Of a DNA stretch of 64,000 nt, positions 9,728 to 19,503 are shown piece by piece (positions within the stretch are counted from its first letter, which is position 1; each line of letters starts with the position of its first letter). Origin of the DNA: a virus. The notes under the pieces are model-generated. The model did no database searches and was not told the DNA's origin. It saw nothing but the letters and a program-made list of their open reading frames with translations. The position numbers were made by a program, and so were the translations under genes. The DNA lies in IMG/VR virus record IMGVR_UViG_3300047562_004403, positions 1 to 64,000 of that record. One strand, 5' to 3'.

Positions 9728-12700
9728 ATGGCTAAATATCGTATTAAAGCTCAAAAAACCGGACCAAGAACTTACGAAAAAGAATTACAAATGATTAGTT
9801 ATCGGGGAAGTTCCCTCTTCTCCGATGAAGGAAATACGCTTATCTCTTCTAAAAAAGTATACTATCCACCGGATTATTTATCAAAGGGCGGCGTTTCTGT
9901 GGTAATGGATTCGGAATCTTATAATAAAGATGGTTTGTCTGTTGCCAATAAATTTAGCCGCGGAAGGCCTGCGGCTCTTCCCATCGAGGAGCAATTTAGA
10001 GAAGAAAGTGAAGTAAGTAGAACTCTTCTTGGAATTGATAGAGCGGAAGTTCAACAAGGTATTTTTGATGACGTTAGTTCCTATGGTCTCGATCGTAAAG
10101 ACTGGGTGGTTTACGCTGGATGGACAGAAGATGGCCAAGCAGAACATTGGGATAGAAAAAACTCCCCAGCGGGTCGATATAGAGCAGCAACTGATTTTGA
10201 CTATGCAGAAGGCTCTTCGATTGTCATTACAACATATCCCACTCCGTACGTAAATCCAGGAAATGAACCTGTAAACAGGAGATTACGAGGTCTTTCTGGT
10301 CGTCCTGGCGTAAACTGGGGAAAATATCTTCAGTCTATTATCGCCATGTATATTATCGAATACATGGTTAATAATTTTAATCCAGAACAAAAAGCAGAAT
10401 TTAAACTAAATTTTCTGGAACGTAAATATCCTAAAACGTCTGATGGAAAATTTGATAGACTTTATTGGGATCAAATTTGGCTGGATATTGATCAAGGTAG
10501 GTTTGAAGTATCGTCTAATATTCCCATTATACCGCAAGGTAAACTCGTAAATATGGGGTTTGATGAAGAAGAGGATAACACAATTAATCTTGCAGAGCTT
10601 CTCGGACTTAATGAAATTGATAATCCTACATTAATAAATTTAAATGTAGACTACGAAAACATTTTCTTTGCTACTACGCGATACGTATGGAAAGAGCCTG
10701 ATAAGGGTCATTATGTGATTGCTACAAATAATAATCCTGATTTGTGGTTAGAATATTGGGGAATTAATTATGATGATGATCTTCCTGATGAGATTAAAAA
10801 TTGGGAATTTCAAGTATATGCATCAGAAACTGAAATCCCTCAATTTGTAATTGATTATAAACTTCCATATTTTCTTATTACATCTTTGATTCCTTCTGAA
10901 TCTTTAATTTTTGGGGAAAGTTGGCCGCAACGTTTTTCTGATATATCAATTCCTCAAATCTCTAACGCCATAGCAGATGGGAACATAATAGGTGCCAGAG
11001 AATCACGATGGGCTGTTATTAATCTAACTTCTATAAGAGCATTCAGATATCAACCCGGTAGAATTTCTGCATTTACATATGGTGTTAGAATTTCTGAAGA
11101 AGGAGCCGGGCCGGGCGCAACTCTTGAATGGGGTGTTGAGAATTTCACAGATGGTTATTTTTTCCGTTTGCAAGATGGAACAGACTTTTCTATTGTACGA
11201 AGATCAACAATACCATTAGGACTAACCCCGCTCTTTATAGAAGCAGGATATGAGGAACGGGAAGGATATATATCTCAGTTGACTGGAGTTGTATCTTATT
11301 CCGATTTAATTACAGACTCAGAACGAATATCTCTTGAGGAAAAAGTCCAAGCTGGAGAAATAACAAAAATTTATGAGACTGTAATTCAACAAAATCAAAT
11401 GAATGGAGACGGATTAAATAGCCAAGGAGATAGTGGTTATATCTTTAATCCAGATACTGTGACAATGTACAAAATCGAGTTCGGATGGTATGGTGCCATT
11501 GGGGCCCGGTTTTACATGTACATCCCGCAATCCAGCGGAGAGTCCCGTTGGGTAACAGTTCATACGTTAGTGATTGAAAATCAACTTGGTCAACCTTGTT
11601 TAGAGGATCCGTTCTTTTTCTTTAAGTACAGAAATTATGTCGATAGTCCAAGCAGGATCCGACTTCCTCAGTTTGTAGAAAAATACGGCGCGTCATATTA
11701 CATCGATGGAGGGGACGAAGGAACGGTTAGCATTTCTACAGGTAAAGCTACAAATAGAAAAATTTTTTCTATAGATTCGGACTCTATAACAGTTCCAATT
11801 CGTAGATGGTCTACTGTGTTAGGTTTAAAACCAAAGCAATTTATCATAAATAATGACGGAAATGTTTTTCAAAGTAAAAAAGAAATTTTTCCCGTATCCG
11901 CTTCAATAACTTCTACTCAACCCATAGAAATTAAATTAATTAATCAGTATGCTTGTCAGGAAAATGCCTATACCTTCCAAGAAGGTTATGTATGTAGTCT
12001 TCCAGAAAAACAAAGACTACGTGGGATTTTTACTATTAAGCCTATTGAGCAAAATGCAGATGCACTAGCAGCGCTTGGCAGAGACGAAAATAATCCGGTT
12101 CCTACATTAACATACGTAGAAGATGACACGTCTTATCCAGAATCTATAGGAAATCTTAAACCCGATGGAACATTTAGCTGGACTGCGTATAATAACGCTT
12201 TACTTGGAGCGCATATTATTGGAGATAAAACGTACGGTGCTTATGTTAATCCAACGCAACAATATTCCTCCTCGGCCGGTGGCATAAGTAGTTTGACAAC
12301 GATCTTATCAAGATCGACTAGAGATAATGTATTTACTGGCCCTAGTAGAAATAGGCCTTGGGTTGATGCCGAATTATTATTCAGATATAAAGATAATATT
12401 CCATTAAAACTTTCTCCCTATAGAAAAGATACTACTCTCCTTTCTACAATCGAGATTAATTCAGATGAGTTTTATCTACTTTTTACAAATAGAACTCGTG
12501 GCGGTGATGATGATTATACTGCAAAATGCGATGGTTCAGCGATTTTTGGATGTGATGGTTCACATGTAGGTGATTTTCAAATTGGAATTGTATGGCCTAC
12601 TGCTACTCCATCTACTAATTTTCCTCTATCACAAATTTCTCCTTCTAGGAGTTCAAATAAATTTGGAATTATTGATCCTAATGATACTAATGACCGATCA

Positions 12701-13966
12701 TTAAATAACAATGAAGTTGAAGTATTAGAAGATAGCGATTTAGGAGTTTATTATGTTAAAGATAAAAAAATTCCTGACTCTGATAACTATCGTTATTATG
12801 AGGGATTACCCATTGATTTTGAAAGCCCTCAATTAAATGGTAATATTCTTGTGACAAATCAAGTAGGAGAAGTAATTTACGACCCGTCTGGTTTTGAAGT
12901 TTATGAAGGAGTGCGGTATAATTTTCTTGGAGAGGTGGATGATCAATTTCCTAATGTGCCCGGGCTTGATGCGGGACAATGTCATGCTATTTATGGAAGA
13001 GTTGGAGAGGTAAGTAGATTAGCTACTTGGACCACAACAAATTCTTTAGGTGAACCAACGACCGGAATATATTATCTATCAAGTTCTACTAGTTGGCCTT
13101 CAGATTTATGGAATGGCAGTAATCAACTATCGGTAGAAAGTGATGATGGAACCGTGGTAAATGTTGCTACTATAGATGGTGGAGAACAAGAACAATACAC
13201 TCCTCCTGGATCGTCTGTTAGAAGATTTCTTTTACCTGTAACCATGGTACCTGGAAACTCCCCTCTATTAGATGGTGTTTCTGTTATTGCTAAGTATCGT
13301 GGAATTGCTCTTTATCAGCCAAATTTACTACGCCCTGATGCTGCAATATTGGCACAAAGAGTGGCCGTGGGAATTAATATTTTTCCACTTAGATTTTTTA
13401 TAAGGATGAGGGAAGGAGCAAAAATTGGAGCAGTTAGCGTTGGCCAAGTAACAGCAAATGGTATTATTCAGTCGCCATTTACGCCCCATGGATCAGTACT
13501 TAGCGTAAATAATATCGATGGCGAGCCCGATCTTCATAATGGTGGATCTAATGATGAAGAAAAAGCTGCTACTAAATCTCTTATTGCCTTTAGTGAACCT
13601 AATACGATAACTTCTAATGAATATTCATATTTTGACGTTCAACTTGGGACTAATAATGGAGTAGATCGACGTAAAAAATGTCCTAGTTTTATAAGTAATA
13701 ATATTTTATCTGGCGCTGGATTTTCTGGGGTTGGAGACTATCCTCTTCGTTGGTTGAAGTTTAAAGAATCAGGAGAACCATTAGCTTCATTTTTTATCTC
13801 TGAAAATAAACCGACAGAACTTAATCTTTCTAGTATATTTGGGATTAATACTGAATCAATTGGTCCTAGTTTTTGGGGTAATAAATCGCTCTTTATGATA
13901 GCAAGAAATCTCTCCTCTGGAGCAGAAGGCAAAATGTCTGTAACTCTTAACTACAAAGAACAATAA
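9728..13966 (+). CDS. Giant virion structural protein, paralogue B
   Basis: 1412 residues, the second copy of the family described for the preceding gene. Shared blocks in the same order: PIEEQFREESEVSRTLLGID near residue 85, AFRYQPGRISAFTYGVRIS, TMYKIEFGWYGAIGARFYMY, and KYGASYYIDGGDEGTV. It differs by a long insertion after the N-terminal block (about residues 150-420) and a longer C-terminal half with Cys-containing strands. Starts 6 nt after its paralogue and ends in a TAATG overlap with the next gene. Likely part of the adsorption apparatus; no enzymatic residues recognised. Confidence 0.65.
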   Translation: MAKYRIKAQKTGPRTYEKELQMISYRGSSLFSDEGNTLISSKKVYYPPDYLSKGGVSVVMDSESYNKDGLSVANKFSRGRPAALPIEEQFREESEVSRTLLGIDRAEVQQGIFDDVSSYGLDRKDWVVYAGWTEDGQAEHWDRKNSPAGRYRAATDFDYAEGSSIVITTYPTPYVNPGNEPVNRRLRGLSGRPGVNWGKYLQSIIAMYIIEYMVNNFNPEQKAEFKLNFLERKYPKTSDGKFDRLYWDQIWLDIDQGRFEVSSNIPIIPQGKLVNMGFDEEEDNTINLAELLGLNEIDNPTLINLNVDYENIFFATTRYVWKEPDKGHYVIATNNNPDLWLEYWGINYDDDLPDEIKNWEFQVYASETEIPQFVIDYKLPYFLITSLIPSESLIFGESWPQRFSDISIPQISNAIADGNIIGARESRWAVINLTSIRAFRYQPGRISAFTYGVRISEEGAGPGATLEWGVENFTDGYFFRLQDGTDFSIVRRSTIPLGLTPLFIEAGYEEREGYISQLTGVVSYSDLITDSERISLEEKVQAGEITKIYETVIQQNQMNGDGLNSQGDSGYIFNPDTVTMYKIEFGWYGAIGARFYMYIPQSSGESRWVTVHTLVIENQLGQPCLEDPFFFFKYRNYVDSPSRIRLPQFVEKYGASYYIDGGDEGTVSISTGKATNRKIFSIDSDSITVPIRRWSTVLGLKPKQFIINNDGNVFQSKKEIFPVSASITSTQPIEIKLINQYACQENAYTFQEGYVCSLPEKQRLRGIFTIKPIEQNADALAALGRDENNPVPTLTYVEDDTSYPESIGNLKPDGTFSWTAYNNALLGAHIIGDKTYGAYVNPTQQYSSSAGGISSLTTILSRSTRDNVFTGPSRNRPWVDAELLFRYKDNIPLKLSPYRKDTTLLSTIEINSDEFYLLFTNRTRGGDDDYTAKCDGSAIFGCDGSHVGDFQIGIVWPTATPSTNFPLSQISPSRSSNKFGIIDPNDTNDRSLNNNEVEVLEDSDLGVYYVKDKKIPDSDNYRYYEGLPIDFESPQLNGNILVTNQVGEVIYDPSGFEVYEGVRYNFLGEVDDQFPNVPGLDAGQCHAIYGRVGEVSRLATWTTTNSLGEPTTGIYYLSSSTSWPSDLWNGSNQLSVESDDGTVVNVATIDGGEQEQYTPPGSSVRRFLLPVTMVPGNSPLLDGVSVIAKYRGIALYQPNLLRPDAAILAQRVAVGINIFPLRFFIRMREGAKIGAVSVGQVTANGIIQSPFTPHGSVLSVNNIDGEPDLHNGGSNDEEKAATKSLIAFSEPNTITSNEYSYFDVQLGTNNGVDRRKKCPSFISNNILSGAGFSGVGDYPLRWLKFKESGEPLASFFISENKPTELNLSSIFGINTESIGPSFWGNKSLFMIARNLSSGAEGKMSVTLNYKEQ

Positions 13967-16900
13967 TGGCGGAATTTTTTAAATTTATTAAACAAAATCG
14001 ACCGGATATTGGTCTAGTAGATAATTACGATCTCAGTGAAATATATGATAGAGACGAGAGATTTGCCCTTTCCAATCTTCTTTTAGACCCAGATGGTTTA
14101 GATCAAATTTATGGTTTATCAGAAGATGTATCCGCAGAAGATATCAGAACTGTCGGTGGTTTAGATAAACCGGTTATATATTCTCTTGCTATCTCTGAAT
14201 CAACACTCAATAGCGTATCTTTTGATTTATCCAAGCATATAACCACGGATAAAGCAGTCGGGGATCCCGGTAGACATTCTTATGACTCTAATAATCAATC
14301 AGATAATATCATTGTTTTTCATGGGGGAATAGCAGCCAACAAAATTGAGTATCAATTTCTTGACGAAAAAGGAGAACTCAAAAGAACCACTGTTTCTACC
14401 TCCAGGGAAAGTCTCTTTTCTTCTGAAGCAAATAACTCCGGTCAATATACATCGGCATCCTTTTCTGGTTTATTTAGAATCAGAAGAAGGTCTCATGTTA
14501 ATGAGATTAGATTAAGTCCTAATTTACTTGCTTCAAAGTCTAATGTAATTACCGAAAGTCCTACTCATTTACTCACAATTCCTGTGTATATGAGTACGCA
14601 ATTAAATTCTAATCCTTCTGTTACAAACCTTGAATGTTATGTAACTAAAAACTCACCGCTTATACTTCCGGTCAGAATCGGAAATAGTGCTAACGTAGTA
14701 ATTACTAGAGACAGTGCTACTTCTGATTCCCCGGCATTTGTATATGGTTGGGAATTAAAACTATATAGTGATAATTCTGTAATAAGATCTTCTTCTATTA
14801 ATTCAAATGGTGCAGTGACAGAAGTCTCTATTAATATCAATGTTGCTGGAACAGCAGCAAATAATACTGATTGCTTATTATATATTTATCTAGATCCGTC
14901 CGTTGTAAAAACAATTTCTCTTAGTGGTTTAGGAATGCAAGAAATTGCCGGACAAGATATAGGTTTAATTGGATTTGATAGTTTAGAAGAACTAAATATA
15001 AGTAATAATAGACTGTCTACTGTTCCAGTATGGATTAAAACACTTGATAATAAGCTTAAAAAACTTAATATTGATGGCAATCCGTACTGGAACGATGGAA
15101 TTATACAATATTTTGATTGGCAATCGCCTCCTGACGGGGTGACCGGTGCGAGTTCTTCAGGAGACGGAGACTTTACTAAAACATTTATGCAAGTAATGAG
15201 TTATAGTGGTAATAATAATTCTGGGATTATTAACGGATATGATGGAGAATATGCCACAGTACAAGATACATCAGGAAACCTTTATAAAAATCTTAGAAAA
15301 GACAAAACTATTACAGTAAATGCTATTAACGGGTTTAGAGTATTTGATTCTATAACTGAGCTTATTATAGGTTATATACGAATGGTTAATCCCGATTTCA
15401 CTAAAATTTTTCCAAAACTTAGTACTCTTGTTGCTAATGCTGATGGTGGTAGGCCTGCAATGATGTTCGGATTAATTCCAAAACTTAATAACGCCGAACA
15501 ACTTATGTCAATTTCTCTACCAGAGCAGGTAAGTGGTGGCGGATCTTTACGATATATGGGAGATACTATTACTTATACAGGAGCTTTATCATCAGATCAG
15601 AAAAAACAATTCATCGGTCAATTTAAAATTACCAATTTTAATATTAGATTAAATTATGACGGAGGTAGTAAGTGGTTTGGTGGAATTTGTACAACAAACG
15701 ATGATATTACATCCGGAGAAGTGAATAGTAGTCAGGTAGATGGCCTATATAAATACAGCTTTGTAGAGAGCGGATCAGCTTCTGATGCCTGGGCGGGTTG
15801 GTTAGAAAATTTAGGATCTTATGATGGGCAATCGCGAGATGTAGCCTTTAGAATTGCTTCAGGCGAAAATTTGGAATGGAAAAAACTACAAAATATAAAT
15901 CTTACTTGGGCTGGAATACCTGGGTCTGATAATAAAATTTTTTACAATAATAATGTTACTGGCGAAAATGCTGCGGACATTCTTAATGCTAAATCATTAA
16001 CAACGATAAACGCTTGGCGTAGTGGTTGGGCCGGAAAAATATTTTCTATTAAAAGTGCTCCAGAACTAAATTATCTTCAAATAGGGTATAATACCTGGGA
16101 AGGATATTCCGGTACTACCGGAGAACAATACATACTTCCCTCAAATTTTGTAGAACCAATTTCGGGAAATTCTAGTTCAAAATTACGTTCATTACTATTA
16201 CATAGTATTATTGGAGCATCATCAAAAAAACTAGAATTTAGATCCGATGATTTACAAAATCTTCCTAAACTATCCTATCTAGAACTCCGAGATTCTTACT
16301 TTGTTGGAAAATTCCCGACGGTCTATAACACTCCTAATAACCTTGTTTCTGGGGTTACATTAGGAATATACTTTAGAAATTGTAGATTTAGAAATCTTGA
16401 TGCTATGGGAAGTTCTACTAATAGAATAGGAGTAATTTGGGGTCCGGGTAATGGAACCGGAGTGGGTGGTAGTTTATTACCTAATTTTACTATTAGCGGT
16501 TCTGGTAATAATAACACTCTCGATTATATTAATTTAACTTCAAATCTTAGTTCTAATTACCCCTCAAGTTGGGGTGTTTCTAGTAAAAGAAATCGTCCTA
16601 TAGCTGCTCTTATAACCGGTTCGACAGAAACCACATCAGTCACCGAAGCAACTTGGACATCCAGAAATAATAATAATACAGCGAACGCAATATCAGATAA
16701 ATTATATCAAAGTGCTTCAGGTAGTTTTTCTATTAATACAAAAGTACTTGTAGGAGATATTGTTCTAAATGGTGGTAATGAATTGGGCGTAGTAACTCAA
16801 ATAGATAGCAATAATGAGTTTATTTATATTTCTGATAATGTTTCTATTTCTGGGGCAACTCTTTCATTCAAAAGAGCCGGGCAACAAATTGGTAAAGCCT

Positions 16901-17370
16901 ATTTAGATAATTATACTAATCTATCATCTGTTTATCTAAGAGGTAATAGAATTACAGGAGATTTACCTAGTTTTGTAAATTGTTATGATTTAGTTTGGAT
17001 GGACTTTTCGTATAATTTAATTAATAATTATAGCGTTGGAACACTTCAAAATATCACCGGGGCAGCTACAGGAAGAAATTCAACCCCCAGGCTTAGAAGT
17101 CTAAATCTGAGATTTAATCCGTTATCTGTAAATGCTATTCAAAGAATAATAGAAGACGCGTATGCTGTGGCTACATATTATTTTAATTTAAATTTAACAC
17201 CAAATTTTACTATCTATCTTTTTAATACTAAATATGATTCTAGTACAGATTCTTATATCAACTGGACTAGAGAAGAAATATTAAATACGTCCGAATTAGA
17301 AATAATTTTTAATCAGCTAGGTAGTGGTAACGCTTATTCTGGCGTAAATATTCAAATATTCGATAACTAA
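13966..17370 (+). CDS. Leucine-rich-repeat virion protein
   Basis: 1134 residues. After an N-terminal beta region, LRR units appear: LEELNISNNRLSTVPVWI and KKLNIDGNPYWND (about residues 340-375), then weaker units through the middle, and clear units again near the C-terminus (LSSVYLRGNRITGDLPSF, LVWMDFSYNLINN, LRSLNLRFNPLSVNAIQ). This is the bacterial/plant-like LRR pattern LxxLxLxxNxL. LRR proteins usually make protein or glycan contacts, so a host-recognition role in the tail is plausible (inference). The start codon overlaps the preceding stop (TAATG). Confidence 0.7.
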   Translation: MAEFFKFIKQNRPDIGLVDNYDLSEIYDRDERFALSNLLLDPDGLDQIYGLSEDVSAEDIRTVGGLDKPVIYSLAISESTLNSVSFDLSKHITTDKAVGDPGRHSYDSNNQSDNIIVFHGGIAANKIEYQFLDEKGELKRTTVSTSRESLFSSEANNSGQYTSASFSGLFRIRRRSHVNEIRLSPNLLASKSNVITESPTHLLTIPVYMSTQLNSNPSVTNLECYVTKNSPLILPVRIGNSANVVITRDSATSDSPAFVYGWELKLYSDNSVIRSSSINSNGAVTEVSININVAGTAANNTDCLLYIYLDPSVVKTISLSGLGMQEIAGQDIGLIGFDSLEELNISNNRLSTVPVWIKTLDNKLKKLNIDGNPYWNDGIIQYFDWQSPPDGVTGASSSGDGDFTKTFMQVMSYSGNNNSGIINGYDGEYATVQDTSGNLYKNLRKDKTITVNAINGFRVFDSITELIIGYIRMVNPDFTKIFPKLSTLVANADGGRPAMMFGLIPKLNNAEQLMSISLPEQVSGGGSLRYMGDTITYTGALSSDQKKQFIGQFKITNFNIRLNYDGGSKWFGGICTTNDDITSGEVNSSQVDGLYKYSFVESGSASDAWAGWLENLGSYDGQSRDVAFRIASGENLEWKKLQNINLTWAGIPGSDNKIFYNNNVTGENAADILNAKSLTTINAWRSGWAGKIFSIKSAPELNYLQIGYNTWEGYSGTTGEQYILPSNFVEPISGNSSSKLRSLLLHSIIGASSKKLEFRSDDLQNLPKLSYLELRDSYFVGKFPTVYNTPNNLVSGVTLGIYFRNCRFRNLDAMGSSTNRIGVIWGPGNGTGVGGSLLPNFTISGSGNNNTLDYINLTSNLSSNYPSSWGVSSKRNRPIAALITGSTETTSVTEATWTSRNNNNTANAISDKLYQSASGSFSINTKVLVGDIVLNGGNELGVVTQIDSNNEFIYISDNVSISGATLSFKRAGQQIGKAYLDNYTNLSSVYLRGNRITGDLPSFVNCYDLVWMDFSYNLINNYSVGTLQNITGAATGRNSTPRLRSLNLRFNPLSVNAIQRIIEDAYAVATYYFNLNLTPNFTIYLFNTKYDSSTDSYINWTREEILNTSELEIIFNQLGSGNAYSGVNIQIFDN

Positions 17371-17388
17371 TAGGAGTAAAAACACGCC

Positions 17389-19503
17389 ATGGCAATTGGA
17401 TTATCGACCCGTAAAAATTTATCAGAATCAAATCTAAATCTAAAAACTGCTCTTCAGAAGTTATATGCTCCTGGAATAGAAGATGATCTTACTTTGTTTT
17501 CTTTATCATCCTCTATTGAATCAATATGTTTTTCAGGATTAGTAGATGACGAAAATGTTCAAATTACACGTGTAACTAAAGAAAAACTTCTCGCGTCCAG
17601 CGGACAAGTTTTAAATAGAACAAAATTCAATACAAAATATTTTACTTTTACCGACGACAACGAGGTATATTTTAAAGAATATACTATTCCAATCGGAACT
17701 AGTAGCGACGCCGAAGAGCCAATTTTCTCGAATTCTGGATCAATTCCTAACGTAAAAACATTGTCAGGAGGAGAAGGATTTTATTTTCTTGATTTTAATG
17801 ATGTTTCCTCTGATCTATGTAAAAAAATTGCTACTTGGACGGCTAGTTCATCAAATCAAATAACTATTACACTACAGAACCACGGATTTGTTGCTGGGCA
17901 ATCTTTGGAGCTTAGATTTAATAACACTGGTGGCGGTACAATTGCGAATTATGGTACATATGTGATAACGAGTGTCCCCACAGCAAATACATTCACCGTA
18001 ACGCATTCTACTGCTATAACTGGTAGTGGTAATGTTTTAGTCAAATTTTTAACATTTAAAATAGAAAATGTTGGTCTTAAAGGTACTAAGAGCGGAGCTA
18101 CAAACGCTAAAGCAACCGTCGAATTTATCTTAAAAGACCCTACAAACTTAAAAGGAACTTTAGCAACCTATACTAATACTGAAATAGGTACAGATCTGGG
18201 TAACGATCTTAATGATCTAGACTCAGAACTCCCCTTTGTGACAATTTCTTACGCAAATCATGGATTTGTAACAGGGGAGAGTATATATATTCAAATTCTT
18301 GAGGGGAGCGCAAAAAGCGCATATGTAAGTGTTACTAGAATTAATAATAATTCTTTTAAAGCAAAATTAATTTGCCCTTCTATAAATACGTCTCTCAGTT
18401 GCAAATTTTTTAAAGTACAAGAATTAACAAATTGGACCCCCAACACAGTAGAAAGATTTTCTGTATCATCAGTGACTATTACAGATGGCGGGACAAATTA
18501 CGTTATTCCAGAAAGTCTAACACTAATAGAAAGTAACGTTATCTTACAGTCAAATTTGCAAACATTAAAATTAAAAAAGCAGCCAGGTAAGTTTTTTTCA
18601 GAAAAGCCAGAATTTATCGTAACAGATTACTATAGATATCTTGTAAGGGGCTCGAGTAACACCGGATTTTATTTATATGACACGATAAAAGCAAAATATC
18701 TTTTCCTAGATCGCAATACGGCATCGGCTGGACTAACTAATGAACAAAAAATAGAGTTAAGAAGGGCGGATAATATCTATGTTGAAAATTTTCTTCAGTT
18801 TAAATATGCTCAATCTACAATATATCTAAATAACTATGAACCCACTCTTGGATCTATGGAGTCACTATTGGGTCAGCTTTCGCAAACGTCAATTACTGCT
18901 AGTTTTATAAAACAACGTTCCGCCGAAGCAATTCAAAACACACGCAGACCCATAGACGTAACATCTTCCGAAAATATTTTTGGATATAATTATAACATTT
19001 TTGAAGGGGGAGATGTTATTATTAAACAACGTGTGGTCCTAAGAGATCAGGACTATATTCTTAATCCCACAAACCCCGCTATTACAGGAGATAAATTACG
19101 TGATGAAGTAGATAGGTTTGTTTTAGCATCATCAGAAATTCGTGTTCCCGGATTATTTATTAAAGTTGGTAATGTTTATAAAAGAGCATTTTCTACATCA
19201 GATAAACCTTTTTACCAATCAACTAATTCCGGAATAGCTAATCCCCAACTTATTTCTGGTCAACCTGACTACGGTGCTTTGAGCGCTGAGAATACCGCAT
19301 CTGCCGATCCTACAACTTCAGATTGGTATTCATATAATGTTACCGTCTCAGAATTAGCGCAACGAATTCATACAAATGGTAAAGATGGTGCATTCTACTA
19401 CCATAGAACCACTAAACCAACTGTAACGTCAATTACTACAAAAAAAGGTACGGATCCTTCAGCGACTATTTATTCAGTTCCTCTATTTACTTTAGGTTCT
19501 TAA
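17389..19503 (+). CDS. Fibre-like virion protein, 704 residues
   Basis: Begins behind TAGGAG with 10 nt spacing. Contains two similar beta modules with the phrase NHGF.xGxS: QNHGFVAGQSLELRFNN (about residue 165) and ANHGFVTGESIYIQILEG (about residue 285), a pattern common in phage fibre and head-fibre proteins. The final third (residues 470-700) is richer in charged residues and less repetitive. It is the last gene of the plus-strand operon; its TAA overlaps the stop of the converging gene within a TTAA palindrome. No enzymatic motif seen. Confidence 0.55.
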   Translation: MAIGLSTRKNLSESNLNLKTALQKLYAPGIEDDLTLFSLSSSIESICFSGLVDDENVQITRVTKEKLLASSGQVLNRTKFNTKYFTFTDDNEVYFKEYTIPIGTSSDAEEPIFSNSGSIPNVKTLSGGEGFYFLDFNDVSSDLCKKIATWTASSSNQITITLQNHGFVAGQSLELRFNNTGGGTIANYGTYVITSVPTANTFTVTHSTAITGSGNVLVKFLTFKIENVGLKGTKSGATNAKATVEFILKDPTNLKGTLATYTNTEIGTDLGNDLNDLDSELPFVTISYANHGFVTGESIYIQILEGSAKSAYVSVTRINNNSFKAKLICPSINTSLSCKFFKVQELTNWTPNTVERFSVSSVTITDGGTNYVIPESLTLIESNVILQSNLQTLKLKKQPGKFFSEKPEFIVTDYYRYLVRGSSNTGFYLYDTIKAKYLFLDRNTASAGLTNEQKIELRRADNIYVENFLQFKYAQSTIYLNNYEPTLGSMESLLGQLSQTSITASFIKQRSAEAIQNTRRPIDVTSSENIFGYNYNIFEGGDVIIKQRVVLRDQDYILNPTNPAITGDKLRDEVDRFVLASSEIRVPGLFIKVGNVYKRAFSTSDKPFYQSTNSGIANPQLISGQPDYGALSAENTASADPTTSDWYSYNVTVSELAQRIHTNGKDGAFYYHRTTKPTVTSITTKKGTDPSATIYSVPLFTLGS

